Assembly: GCA_020631735.1 (NCBI GenBank) | Contig: CM036179.1 | Span: 19,645,063-19,709,062, forward strand | Origin: Saccharum officinarum | Lineage: Eukaryota > Streptophyta > Magnoliopsida > Poales > Poaceae | Length of the DNA stretch: 64,000 nucleotides | Direction: 5' to 3' | In this document: piece after piece, positions 48,346 to 60,420 of the stretch | Numbering within the stretch: position 1 is the stretch's first letter | Layout of the letters: every line of letters begins with the position of its first letter | Made by a program: the position numbers and the translations under genes | Notes under the pieces: generated by a model | Seen by the model: the letters and a program-made list of their open reading frames with translations, nothing else | Database searches by the model: none | Told to the model about the DNA's origin: nothing

Positions 48346-49876
48346 GACAAAAAAAAATGCAGCTTTCCAACCTGGTGTAGTGTTACTTTTTCGCCAAATT
48401 CCAACCCATTGATAGATAACAAAATGGACCTTTCATTTTTAAAAGGAAACTAAGATAGTGGCATATAATTTGCTATTTGCTTGCACTTGGTTTCCAAAGG
48501 GAATAGGATGACAAACATTCCCCTCTGATGTGTATAAAAAATTATAACATGTAGCACAAAAAAACATACCTATATATCTGATCATTTTTGTTGCTGCATT
48601 GTTTTCTTGCAGGTGTATGTGTACCGCAAAACATTAGCTGCAAGCCTTTTGGTAACTTCCTAGCTTCTACAGGATCTTATGTTTCTTTTAGTAAATTATT
48701 TTCGTAGTAAGGTTTCTTTTGATATATTTGATTATTTCTAAGCCATGTACCAGAGGGACAATCTTTGTTTTAATCCACATGCTAGCAAGATTTACTTGAT
48801 TCCTGGACGAAATATCATATTTTCCTTACACAATAAATTTTGCTTAAGCTAACTTACAAGCAGATTTAACTATTCCAGTAGGATTTGTTCTTTTTTTTAG
48901 GATCCAACAAAATGGTTGGCAATTTATATCAAAAGCAATGTTTAGAAGTGCCTATGGAACTGGTTCATCCCCTCCCTCCCTGCTCCAAACAAAAATGAGC
49001 CTTGCAATGAACTAAAAAACAATTGTCCTGCTATTCATACATTTTTCAAATTTCCAAACTTAACACATACAAATTAAGTTATATACTAAAACATTTGATT
49101 TAGTACAACCTCAAAACGTCAGTTATTCGAAGACTGTTAGGAGTATGCCTTTTATTTATTTGATTTTTGTCTGGTAATTTGCTAAATTTAGACTGAATCA
49201 AGTAATGTGAGCTCATATTGAGGATCAGATAATCTCTTTTTGGTCGGAACTGTTGGCTGTCATCAGAATCCAACCAAATCAGCACAACATATTTTTCTTA
49301 TATAAAAGAAATATTTTCGCCATGTTTGCTGTAAAATTGTGGGTTAATTAGCCTAATCTCGGCTAAGCAGTCCTTTCAGTTCTAATGTGCTTCTGCCTAT
49401 CACCTTATATTCGTCTATTAATTTTTGTTTTCCACTCTTTTTATTATGTATTAACCATTCTTCTTTTCCCTTGCAGGTTCAAAGTTTGGAGGTCTAAAAG
49501 GGTCACCGGCTTCAAAATACAGGTCTGTCTAGAGATTGCTTTTCTTCCTTTCATAGTTCATACTACAATATCTACCGACAGCCATGAGAACTATCGAGCA
49601 AGTGTGTCCATTTGGGAAAAATGATAATATCTCTGTTTTGCTTTGTTTCTTGCACCAAGTGTCAGGTTATAAGTACTAACTGAGTAACCGATACATACCT
49701 TGTATTAGATTTATTTTTTGTGAACTTAAGTTATGATCAGTGCATATGAATTGATATCGTGACAACCTTATGAATATAAGCATATAGTATGATATTCACT
49801 ATGCCAAAACTGCAAAAAGAAGACACCTAATTCGGGGTATCTAACTGACGCTTGCTGTTCTATGCAGGGATGAGCT
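48346..49876 (+). other. Unassigned AT-rich sequence
   Basis: No domain-bearing frame. CAG-flanked short open pieces at 48613 and 49477 could be old exons, but neither translates to anything I recognise. Confidence 0.35.
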
Positions 49877-50005
49877 ATTATCGTTCGGCTGTGATGATAA
49901 GCTGGCTGAAAAACACTGTTGGCTGATTTGTTGCGAGAGAAAAATATTGTTCTGGCTGAAAAAACAAGCTGAAAAGTACGGATTATAAGCCGGATGAACA
50001 GGTCC
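49877..50005. mobile_element. MITE-like element related to 39945-40070
   Basis: GTTCGGCTG...GATAAGCTGGCTGAAAAACACTGTT...AAGTACGGATTATAAGCCGGATGAACAGG. It shares the AAGTACGGATTATAAG segment (opposite strand in the other copy) and GAACAGG-type ends. Confidence 0.55.
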
Positions 50006-50082
50006 TATGTTTGTTTCAGAGAAGCAATCTGTCGGTTCTTAAATTAGATGGCTAGAGTAGGCTTTGGTTTTGTCAATATTGG

Positions 50083-50348
50083 TCATGTTTAGTTCTCTAA
50101 ATTTACCCCCAAATTTCACTATGCAAAAAGAAGATTCTCCGTCACATCAAAATATCGGCACATGTATGGAGTACTAAATGTAGATGAAATCAAAAATTAA
50201 TTGCATATTTTTACTTTGCGAGACGAACATTTTGAGCCTAATTAATCAATGTTTGGATAATTATTACTAAATAAAAACAAAATACTACAGTGCAGAACAG
50301 TGTCACTACAGTGATTTAGGGTGCCCCCAATCCGGTAACTAAACAAGG
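50083..50348. mobile_element. MITE-like element, ~265 bp
   Basis: Begins with a TGTTTAGTTCTCTAAA-type end and finishes with GTAACTAAACA, in inverted orientation. The interior (CATGTATGGAGTACTAAATGTAG, TTTTGAGCCTAATTAATCA, CTACAGTG) is typical of a very common grass MITE family. Superfamily is not assigned here. Confidence 0.7.
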
Positions 50349-51164
50349 CAGAGCTCTTCAAGCCTTTCAACGCTTTGGATGTCAGGTCTTTGTTCCCTTA
50401 GTATGTTAATATATTCCTGCAATTTATTTGCTATGCAATTCCCTAGTCTGTTATGAGGATCAGATCTATTTAAAATCGAGATATTATCAATAAAAAGTCA
50501 TGTTTAGTGATGCACTGTTTTGTACTTTTATTGAATCAAATGGAGGTTGTTCTGCTGCTGAGCAACTTGAGGTAATCTTCACTACAAGGTTGTCATCGTC
50601 AAGTTTCATCAACAGTGGCAAGACGCTCAGCGACATCTTCACTATCAGATTCGGAATCAAATGAAGAGTAGAGCTGTTCATCAACAATGCCAAGACGCTC
50701 AGTGACATAAGTCAGTGTATATATAAAATATATAAATTGTCTTAGTCGTCAGTTAGTCAACAGATATGACTTTGTATTGATTCCGTTTATACACTGTAGA
50801 TATTTGATATCTAAATGGAGCTAAGACAACATGTTAAAGTAATCCTGATGCTCTTTCAACGGTCAAACTGCTTGATGTGGTCAAATGGCCGATTACTTGC
50901 TATGCATATTTTGCCGAGTTGATTAACTTGGTTCGTTTAGGTTGTGCCTGCTACTGTTAAGTGTTTTCCAGATTATATATACATGGTGATATATATAATT
51001 GCGTGTAACTTGAACTATGGAAAAAAAATATCGTGTTTGGTTTTCATGTGCATACTTGAATTGACGTCGTGGCGTTAACATAAGCATTATACTAGTGATC
51101 TATGATCTATAGAATCCATTTCCATCTCCCACTCTATGAATTTGAGATATGCTTATTTGTGAGC

Positions 51165-51550
51165 TTGAAAAGTTATGCTATGAATGGTGAGACGAAGAAA
51201 GGACTAAATTTGCTAATAATTCTTGAGGCCTGGACATTGTGGAATCACCGAAATCGGTGTGTTTTTGATGGGGTAACGTCTAGCGTCACCAGGGCCTTGG
51301 TTGCTGCTGGGGAGGAGCGCCGATTATGGTGCATGGCAGGTGCTCAGAGGCTGTCCTTCCTAACTGCCCCACTCCCTGATGGTTAGTATGTATGGTTCGG
51401 TCGTCTCAGCAGCTCACGGGTGCAAATGTAATCAGTCAAACAGTGTGGTGTGTGTTGTAAAGGGTTGTTAATCCATCTTTCTTCTTAATATAATGATGAA
51501 GCACGGCTCTCCTGCGTTTTTCAAGAAAAAAAAAGATTGAAAAAGTTATG
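51165..51550 (+). mobile_element. L1-type LINE 3' end (5'-truncated)
   Basis: Encodes the C-terminal tail common to plant L1 ORF2 (LEAWTLWNHRNRCVFDG...AGEERRLWCMAGA...LSFLTAPLPDG), then a short 3' UTR and a poly(A) tract ending at 51534. TTGAAAAGTTATG at 51165-51177 and TTGAAAAAGTTATG at 51537-51550 form a near-perfect target duplication. The target itself looks like another short repeat (GGAATGTCAAATTCC follows). Confidence 0.85.
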
Positions 51551-51639
51551 GAATGTCAAATTCCAAGCAAAATAGCCTAATCCATTAAGCAGAATTCAAT
51601 TGCTCCAAAATAAAGGATCCAAACGCCTCCTAAGAGATA

Positions 51640-52472
51640 TACTTATAATAATACATCACCTCATATAAAATGAAATGGTCTCTCAAATCAGACTTCCCTT
51701 TTAACCATGACAGATCTATTTGTCAGTCTTCAAATGGGCAAACCAGAGTATGTACAACTTGCCCCGGTCGAATCTTTCTGAACGTGAGTAACATCGTACA
51801 TTGTAACAGTGGCACACGACAATCGGTCAGTGCATTCCTAGTGTCCTCAATCTAAGGAATGCATGCATAGATGGATGCACCTGCCTCTGAACATCCAACA
51901 GATAAGGAAAACGGGGAAACAGGATCGGTTAGATGCCATGCATGTCCAGCAAGCAAAGCGAACCAGAGCCGGCAAATGGATGGCATGCCATGCCATGTCC
52001 TGCAAACGGCAGCAGCGTGCCGAGACCAGAGAGACGGCGAGCGGCGCACGACCTTTGCCGCAAGTGGCCTCGCAGAGAGCGGTTGGGTTCGGCTCAGGTC
52101 ATCCTGGTGATCCACGATCCCATGCACAGAACGGCCGGCCAGGTTGGTTGCAACCTGACGCATCCGCTCTCCGTGGCTTCCGTTGCGAGCCCCGGCAAGT
52201 GGCCACTCGTCAGTGTAGGATCGCTCGCTCGCCACTTCGCCGAGTAGAGGAACCGAACGAAAGACTGAAAGAGAAAAGACCTGCGTGGCGTGCGACGTGA
52301 CGCGGACGCGCCACTCGCCGCCATCGCCGTTGCGGTGGTGGCGTGCAAGCAAACAAGCGTCGAGCGGTGGCCAAGCCAATGATGGATTGGAACGGGCAGG
52401 CGGAGGAGGACCCCCTGATGATGGCCTCGGCGCTCCGCACTCGGCTTGCCGCTCTTGGGGTCCAAGAATCCC
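51640..52472 (+). promoter_or_regulatory. Upstream region of GH127 copy B
   Basis: The first part aligns with 40079-40300; the rest is unique and increasingly GC-rich. Open frames on both strands here are a by-product of base composition. No discrete operator-like site is claimed. Confidence 0.4.
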
Positions 52473-52480
52473 CTATAAAT
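52473..52480 (+). promoter_or_regulatory. TATA box of GH127 copy B
   Basis: CTATAAAT followed by a pyrimidine-rich start region (CCGTCCGCTCTCC). A start near 52505-52515 would leave a 5' UTR of about 320 nt before ATG 52830. Confidence 0.6.
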
Positions 52481-52682
52481 CCGTCCGCTCTCCCCGATGC
52501 GTATTTCTGAACCCTTTCCCGTAGAATTGAAAGGAGAGAAGGGGGAAAAAATCTCTCGGTAAAGTGTCAGTCGTTCACTATCTGGTAGTCCGTAGTCGGT
52601 CACTTCATCCATCACTATCAGCTTGCGAGGAGAGGAAAAAAGATCGTCTTCTCCAATCCTTGGCTGTTGTCGCCATTTCTTG

Positions 52683-52771
52683 ATGCTTCTCCTCTTCGCG
52701 ATTGTCATCAGGTATTAAAGGTCCGGGGGTGTTGAAGGCTTCCGCTAATGCGGTGGGTGTCCATCGACTGA
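52683..52771 (+). other. Two short upstream open reading frames in the GH127 copy B leader
   Basis: ATG at 52683 opens 11 codons (MLLLFAIVIRY) and stops at TAA. ATG at 52748 opens 7 codons (MRWVSID) and stops at TGA. Both end before the main ATG. The GGTATT after ATCA in the first could also be a 5' UTR splice donor, in which case the uORF would be removed. Confidence 0.4.
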
Positions 52772-52829
52772 GGAGTGGGTGGTGAGTACTGGGCACCGAG
52801 CGGTTCTTGTTCGTGCAAGAAAGGGGATC

Positions 52830-55800
52830 ATGGCGCGAGCGCCGAGCGTGCCGGCGGCGACGGCGCTGGGGATCGTGGTGTTGCTGGCCGCCGCCGCCGC
52901 CGCCGACTTCCGCGGTGCGGAAGGGAAATCGTGCACGAACGCGTTCCCGGGATTGACCTCGTCGCACACGGAGCGCGCGGCGGCGCAGCTGCGGCCGGGG
53001 CCGCCGGCGACGGCGCTCCAGCCCGTCGTTCACCGCCACGACCACGACCACGGACACGAGCAGCACCTCACCCCGACCGACGAGTCCACCTGGATGTCGC
53101 TCATGCCGCGGCGGGCGCTGCGGCGCGAGGAGGCGTTCGACTGGCTCATGCTCTACCGCAAGCTCCGGGGAGCCACCGCCGCCACCGCCGGCCGGGCCGC
53201 GGCTGGGGCGTTCCTCTCCGAGGCGTCCCTGCACGACGTGCGGCTGGAGCCGGGCAGCCTGTACTGGCGAGCCCAGCAGACCAACCTGGAGTACCTGCTC
53301 CTCCTGGACGTCGACCGCCTCGTCTGGAGCTTCCGCAAGCAGGCCGGCCTGACGGCGCCGGGGACTCCCTATGGCGGGTGGGAGGGCCCTGAGGTCCAGC
53401 TCCGCGGACACTTTGTTGGTGCGCCGCCGGATCTCCGTTTGGCTTCGATTTGGAGCATTTACCCAGAACAACCACGCAGCTAGACTGACTTTTCAATGTC
53501 TTGACATTGTTCTTTTCAGGGCATTACCTGAGTGCTACTGCAAAGATGTGGGCTAGCACACACAATGATACTCTCAATGCCAAAATGTCATCGGTCGTCG
53601 ACGCGCTCTCCGATTGCCAGAAGAAGATGGGCACAGGGTACCTGTCGGCCTTCCCGTCGGAGTTCTTCGATTGGGTTGAGGCCATCAAGCCTGTCTGGGC
53701 TCCATACTACACAATCCACAAGGTGAACTGGTGAAGGGGTGTTTCCATTACCACTTCTTGATTAAATATGTAAATATCGTCAAGCTGAGTTGAGTGAGTC
53801 TAATTTCCGGTTTGCAGATTATGCAAGGTCTTCTTGATCAGTACACAGTGGCTGGGAATTCCAAGGCTCTTGACATGGTGGTAAAGATGGCTAATTATTT
53901 CAGTGACCGGGTGAGGAATGTCATACAGAAATATAGCATTGAGAGGCACTGGGAGTCTCTCAATGAGGAGACTGGTGGGATGAATGATGTGCTCTATCAG
54001 CTCTACACGATAACGGTGATTTGCTGTTTGTTACAAACTTACAATTGTAGCATAGATTAATACAGTTATGTCTAGCTGATATGCTTCCTTTCTATTAATT
54101 GGGCAGAACGATCTGAAGCATTTGACACTAGCTCATCTCTTCGATAAGCCATGCTTTCTTGGGTTGCTTGCAGTTCAGGTATGCTGAACACTGATCTGGT
54201 TTCCTAATTGTGAATCTTCAGCTATTTGGTGATAGATATGGATTATCCATGTCTAATTTACAATAAATGACTAAAAGAGAACTTTACCAGTTTCGTCTTT
54301 ACTATGTTAAGACCTGTGATTGCTAACTTCAATCTAATCCTTTTATCACCCGGTGGCCACTACAATACTACATGTCACATTTTTAATTATGCCACCACCC
54401 AGCTGGTATTATCATGGAAACTGAACTTGGATTCCTAGTACTGGGCTTTTTCGATGGATTAAAACTACTGTTCCTCTTGAAGGATTTTCATTTGAGTGAT
54501 AGCCTTTGTGTGTGTATGTGTTTCATTTCAGGCTGACAGTATTTCCGGCTTTCATTCCAACACACACATTCCAGTTGTCATTGGTGCGCAAATGAGGTAT
54601 GAAGTTACTGGAGATCCTCTTTACAAGGTAAAATTCAATTATATCTTCTTAGTAGAGAGTTGAGTATTCCATTTTCACAGACAGTTGACGTTCTCATCAA
54701 TTTCGATTATGATGCTGGTCACTGTTCATAAGGGTAACAGGTGGACTATTTTACTTTCTTCCCATAGAAGTATACTTGTTAGCTTAAGAAAATCAAAGAT
54801 ATGAATAACACTTGCAGTTATTAGTAAAATTTTGAGTGTCTATGACTGCATCTGAAGAAGTACCAACTTGTCTTCTTTTTCTCATTGGTTCTGTGCCATT
54901 TGGGTGAAGCTGACCATAAGACTCATTTTGAAACAGCAAATTGCGTCATTCTTTATGGATACAATAAATTCTTCTCATAGCTATGCAACTGGTGGCACAT
55001 CTGCTGGTGAATTCTGGTATAGCTTCTAGGTGCCTAATTTACTGATGTCCATAGTATAGCTTCTAGGTGCCACATTTCAGAAGGAACTTGTGCTCTTAAC
55101 TGCTTTTCAGGACCGATCCAAAGCGTTTAGCTGGGACTCTGAGTACTGAGAATGAGGAATCTTGCACCACCTACAACATGCTTAAGGTTGACAATCATCA
55201 AACCACCTAAAACATATATTCTCTTGTTTAGATATGTGTCATATGCAGCCTATGTGCAGATTTCTCGCAACCTATTTAGATGGACAAAGGAAATAGCATA
55301 TGCAGATTACTATGAAAAGGCATTGATAAATGGTGTTTTAAGCATTCAAAGGGGGACAGATCCTGGTGTGATGATTTACATGCTACCCCAGGCCCCTGGA
55401 CACTCTAAGGCTGTGAGTTATCATGGTTGGGGAACAAAGTACGATTCATTCTGGTGTTGTTATGGGACAGGTGATGTAAAAAAAATCACCAACATCTATC
55501 TGTGCTGACTTGATGTGATTATTCCACAGTAATTTCTGTGCTTGATTTCAGTCAACTGTTTCTCTTATTTTGATTCCATAAGCTGAAGGCGGTGTCTAGC
55601 CCCTTCATGTTTAACCTCTTTACTTTATGTCTGTTAAAATTGGGGTTCCAATTGTTTTCGAGCTTATTGTTTGTTTCGAAATATTATGATTTCCATCTGC
55701 AGGTATAGAATCCTTTTCAAAACTTGGTGATTCTGTTTACTTTGAGGAGAAAGGAGATTCGCCTACACTCAATATCATTCAGTACATACCAAGCACTTAC

Positions 55801-57212
55801 AATTGGAAAGCAGCTGGGCTTACTGTTACTCAGCAAATCAGAACTCTCAGCTCTTCTGACCAGTATCTTCAAATTGCACTCTCCATTTCTGCAAAGGCAA
55901 TTATTTTCAATTCTTTAAACATTAAATTCAGATAAAATATCTGCAGTCAGCACATTTGTTTTCTATTTGTTCAGACAAAAGGTCAGACTGCCAAATTGAA
56001 TGTTAGAATTCCATCATGGACATTTGCTGATGGTGCAGGAGCAACTTTAAATGACAAAGATTTAGGGTCGATATCTCCAGGTAAAATCATTCTGTGGTGT
56101 CTAACATTCAATTACAATTGATCTTCTAAGGCCACTTCATTACCTGATCTTATTGTGTGGGCAGGATCTTTTCTATCAATCACCAAACAGTGGAACTCAG
56201 ATGATCACTTAGCACTACGCTTTCCCATCAGGTTAAGGACTGAAGCAATTAAAGGTAATTCATGAAGCTTCACTTCACCTAATCCAAGATTGAAGGACAA
56301 ATTGGTTAACTTTACTTATCTCATACATTATATTTCATCAAGATAAACAGTGGTTGTAATAAAATACATAGGACGCTAGTAGAAGTAACAGATTTTGCTC
56401 CCATGTGTGCTAATATTGAGATTTTTGTATAGCGGGAATCTTCATCTGAATATTAACTGCTAGCTATCCCTTCAGATGACAGACCGGAGTATGCATCCCT
56501 TCAAGCAGTCCTGTTTGGGCCATTTGTTCTTGCTGGCCTATCCACCGGTGACTGGGATGCAAAAGCTGGCAATGGCAGTGCAATTTCAGATTGGATCACC
56601 GCTGTCCCTCCAGCGCACAACTCACAGCTGGTAACCTTCACACAAGTATCCAATGGGAAAACATTTGTCCTCTCAAGCGCAAATGGCACCCTGACAATGC
56701 AAGAACGACCTGAAGTCGACGGCACTGACACCGCCATCCATGCGACATTCAGAGCTCACCCTCAGGACTCAACAGAGCTGCATGACATCTACAGCACAAC
56801 CTTGAAGGGAGCTTCCATTCTGATCGAACCATTTGACTTGCCAGGAACAGTGATCACCAATAACCTCACTCTATCTGCACAGAAGAGCACAGATTCCCTC
56901 TTCAACATAGTGCCTGGGCTTGATGGGAGTTCTAACTCGGTTTCCCTTGAGCTCGGGACCAGACCAGGATGCTTCTTGGTGACAGGCACAAATTACTCTG
57001 CGGGGACAAAGATTCAAGTCAGCTGCAAGAGTTCCCTTCAGAGCATTAGTGGGATACTCGAGCTGGCAGCGAGCTTTTTGCAAACTGACCCATTAAGGCA
57101 GTACCACCCAATCAGCTTTGTTGCCAAGGGGATGACCAGGAACTTCCTCCTTGAGCCATTGTACAGTTTGAGGGACGAATTCTACACGGTTTACTTCAAC
57201 ATCGGGGCCTGA
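52830..57212 (+). CDS. DUF1680/GH127-type glycosidase (beta-L-arabinofuranosidase-like), copy B, intact
   Basis: Twelve exons: 52830-53418, 53520-53722, 53818-54015, 54107-54178, 54532-54627, 54937-55016, 55111-55186, 55260-55470, 55703-55896, 55975-56080, 56165-56254, 56476-57212. The spliced frame is 2652 nt, 883 residues. Residues 1-25 form a signal peptide (Ala/Leu-rich core), so the protein is likely secreted or vacuolar. A His-rich stretch (HRHDHDHGHEQH) lies near residues 68-79. The DUF1680 catalytic domain carries E429-S-C431 and C504-C505, matching the Glu/Cys zinc site and Cys nucleophile known from GH127 beta-L-arabinofuranosidase HypBA1. The C-terminal ~150 residues resemble the AbfB arabinose-binding fold. 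The plant substrate is unproven; arabinosylated hydroxyproline proteins are an inference. Intron 9 has a GC donor. ATG 52830 is the first ATG in the frame. Confidence 0.92.
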
Positions 57213-57390
57213 GTCCTGAAACTTACACTTGCAATAGAAATAATACAGAATAAATAATTTGCGAACTTTTTCTTATACACTGTAGCTTAGAACAGCCAAT
57301 GAAAGAGTAAATGAGTTGTTTCATGTGTATCCCTTGCATATATATTCACTTATGTGAAACCACTTATTATGCAATACCAAGCAAATCATA
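57213..57390 (+). other. 3' UTR and polyadenylation region of GH127 copy B
   Basis: Aligned with 8738-8910, including AATAAATAAT about 35 nt after the stop. The two loci diverge beyond this point. Confidence 0.55.
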
Positions 57391-59072
57391 CCCCGTTTCT
57401 TCGACCATTTGTTGAGTAAGGAAGTTATCTGTGATGATGTGGAAATTTTTCTTTTAAGTAACGAAGTTATTTTTGCTGATGACTACACCATTGATGAGTA
57501 ACTGAAGGTGCTTTGGTTCACATTCAGTATCTGACTCTTGGTAAATGAAGGTGCTGCTAAAATGTTTCATCCTCTAGTGCTCTGTTGTCTTTGCTGAATC
57601 CTGGCTGCTATCTGACTTGTGGCAGGGTAAAAAAGTGCAATTTGGGTAATTGGTTGTCTGATTTGCAACTAGATAACCTCCATGGTTGAGGCCGAGCATT
57701 GCAAGTTTTCGTCAGGCAGTTGCATACTATATTATATTATATATATGCACACACTATAATGTCAGTTCTATAGTATACTGAACGGAGCAGTTAACAACAG
57801 CTAGGTCCATAGAATACGTCTACAGCTACTGAGATGGGAGGACGACAAAGCTGAGATCCTATCCATTCACCCATAAACAACGAAGGAATCTCACGGCGAT
57901 CAGACTTCTCTATCATTGCTTGCATTCTTTATATCACCGCAGCTGAACACCCGGCAGAAGAGTTGCTCAATGTTCCCATCATGTCTAAAGAGACCCACCC
58001 ACAAATTGAGGGAGGAAAATATTTCGTGCCCAGCACAAGAATATTATTTCGTACCAAATCATTATCTTCTTTGCAAGTGACAATCATACAAAAACAAGTT
58101 GTTTAGACTTGTTCCAATTCTTTGCAGGTGACAATCATACATAACAAATTACGCGTGTTCCAATCACATGTGGAAAGGCTAGTTGCATGTTCCCATTGTA
58201 CACACTAGAAAGAGATGGCAGAATATGAAATGTCCCTTTGCAGCCTTGCTTCAGAATTCAAGTTGCCTGGTTTCAACATTCACCGAGAAATTGTGCTTGT
58301 GTAGACTTATGTAATGCAGATTCAGCATACCCAACCACCAAGCTGCATCATGATACAAAATCACAGCTCTGGAACAAGGATGATTTTTGAAACGCGGTGT
58401 TCATCAAGAATCCTAGTTCATTGCCCCCTTGAATCTACATCTCCTGAAGTAGTTGGATAAATGCAAGCAGGTTGCTTCCTCAGAGAACAAGGAGCAAGTC
58501 AGTAGCTTCACATATGAAATAACATAACATGAGGTGAGCGCTTCACATATGAAATAACATAACATGAGGTGAGCGCTGGCGGACTGGCCTGGGAACCACC
58601 ATGATCCCCTCTCAACCTGTGGTCCTCTGAATGAAATAACAAGTGCACAATATTTAAATGCAAAGCGGTTAACTGAATGTGCAGTTCAGCTGGAATATCA
58701 CACACACAAAAAATAGAACAAGAAAATATACTTTTAGGAAATATGGCAGACAATTGCTGATTACTATTACTGATTGGAATTTAACACGCATGAGACAATA
58801 GTACATTACAGAGCTACCTAAATGGGAATGCCACAATACCGACCGAAACCACCATGAATAACTGAATAAGCTTACACGACATAGCCAACACGCAAACCAT
58901 TTTGGACTCGACTGGGGATGAATTCTTGCAGCTGCCAGGATGCTGTGTGCATCACAGTATTGAACCTCAGGGGATGTGACAGCAGACAAGAATGGGAAGT
59001 TCAATGATAAAGCAGCAAAGATGCATGATGAATTCTTGCAGATCGCAACCACTTCGCTCCCCAATGCCCGCC
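57391..59072. other. Intergenic region between GH127 copy B and the A20/AN1 gene, including the latter's 3' UTR
   Basis: The GH127 and A20/AN1 genes are convergent, so this region holds both 3' ends. No protein-coding frame is credible. A 35-bp tandem duplication lies at 58506-58576. Confidence 0.5.
58506..58576. repeat. 35-bp perfect tandem duplication
   Basis: The unit GCTTCACATATGAAATAACA...GAGGTGAGC occurs twice back to back with no differences that I can see. It may lie near the 3' end of the A20/AN1 transcript. Confidence 0.9.
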
Positions 59073-59585
59073 TCAGATCTTGTCAAGCTTCTCCGCCTTC
59101 ACCACAGGATTGGCCTTGGCAATCGCGTCCCTAGCTGCAGTTCGATAGTCGAACTGGCAGTCATGTTTGTCCGAGTAGCGGTGCACCGAACAGTACATGT
59201 TCCCGCATCGGCAGTTAAATCCTGTCAACCCAACACGCTTCCTACAGGTTGCGCACCTGTTTGGGCCTTCCTTGGCCTTCGGGATTACAGCAGCAGCCTC
59301 ACTTGTTTCAGCTACATGCATAGGCTGCACAACAATAGTCTTCTCAACTTGAGGAACTGCCGCATCTACAGTTGCAGCAATTACAGGTCCTTTCCCACCA
59401 TCACCACCATTGACAATGCTATCGATGGAGGAGGCAGCCAGCTGGGCCTGCTCCTGCTTCATTATCATCTCCTTGTGGCACTTGGAGCACATGTTCATGG
59501 TGGCAGCGCTGCCAAAGAAACCGCAGTTATTGATGCATAGGATTGGACCCTCCGGCTGCTGGCAGCCCGCCTCCTTGTGTTCCAT
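59073..59585 (-). CDS. SAP8: A20/AN1 zinc-finger stress-associated protein
   Basis: 170 residues in a single exon, as usual for plant SAPs. The A20 finger spans residues 17-36 (C17-x3-C21-x11-C33-x2-C36). The AN1 finger spans 111-143 (CATC, NCRC, MYC, H135, H141, C143). The C-terminus [18 protein letters not shown] is the conserved SAP tail. The family binds ubiquitin or acts as E3 ligases/redox sensors and is induced by abiotic stress in rice and Arabidopsis; that role here is inferred. The N-terminus [20 protein letters not shown] most resembles rice SAP8, hence the symbol, which should be read as 'SAP8-like'. The ATG at 59585 is the first in-frame ATG; the codon before it is GTG. Confidence 0.93.
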   Translation of the reverse strand: MEHKEAGCQQPEGPILCINNCGFFGSAATMNMCSKCHKEMIMKQEQAQLAASSIDSIVNGGDGGKGPVIAATVDAAVPQVEKTIVVQPMHVAETSEAAAVIPKAKEGPNRCATCRKRVGLTGFNCRCGNMYCSVHRYSDKHDCQFDYRTAARDAIAKANPVVKAEKLDKI

Positions 59586-59598
59586 CACTGACTATAAG

Positions 59599-60094
59599 CT
59601 GCACATTAAACAATCAATGCCACCTTAGGAAATCAATCGTGGTAGGCGAAACAAGATCCTAATTTTTAGGAAGAGAAGTCACCATCGCAAAATATGCTGC
59701 GCAAATACAGATCAAACCAACTTTTAAACGAATCGGAGTAATATATCAAATTCGAATCTCTACAAAAACATACAAAATTTTTCGCCAAGGTTGTAAATCG
59801 AGAACAGCGTGCACCAAATCTGCCGCATAATTTAACAAATCCACCGCTTACAACTACATACACACGATTTCAACCATAACAGAGCACTTAAATCACTAGC
59901 AATTAACAGCGCTATAAACTTTTGAAAAAAAAACAGGCAAAATGGACCGACAAATCTAATCATGACAAAGTGACAAACAACCTTTTATACAGTTTTCTTA
60001 AATAAAAAAAATAAGAAGCAAAAACGCGTTTTCATTTCCCCATCCCAAGAGAACAAGAGAAAACACCAACCGAAGGCCAAATCAACCCACGAAC
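59599..60094 (-). other. Probable 5' UTR intron of the A20/AN1 gene
   Basis: On the minus strand CAG|GTTCGTGG at 60095/60094 is a good donor. TTTAATGTGCAG|CT at 59599/59598 is a good acceptor 13 nt before the ATG. A 5' UTR intron of about this size is common in plant SAP genes. The upstream exon would lie around 60095-60420. Confidence 0.5.
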
Positions 60095-60420
60095 CTGCGA
60101 GCTCCCGTCTCCTTGACAATTCCCAACCCGCAAAATCGCTGTATCCGACGAATCAACACCACCACAACCCCTTCCCCCACCCCGCTCAAGAAAATCGCAC
60201 GAATCGATCAGGGGACGCCGAATCGGGCCCCGAGAGCCATAGATCAAGCCTTCTCTACCAAATCCAACAGGAAAAAACAAGCACGAGATGGGGGAGCAGA
60301 GCAAACCCTAACCCTGCGCGAGGCGGACGCGGAGGCGGAGGAGGCGTGCGTGGATTGGAATCGCGAGGAGGAGCTTCGAAATGGGAGCGTCGTCGGGCCA
60401 GGGAAGGTGGGGGAGCCAGA

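Noticed and set aside
51852..53496. Several long antisense and alternate-frame ORFs over the GH127 promoter and exon 1
   Set aside because: The sense frame carries the signal peptide, splice sites and family similarity. The others are shadows of GC-rich codons.
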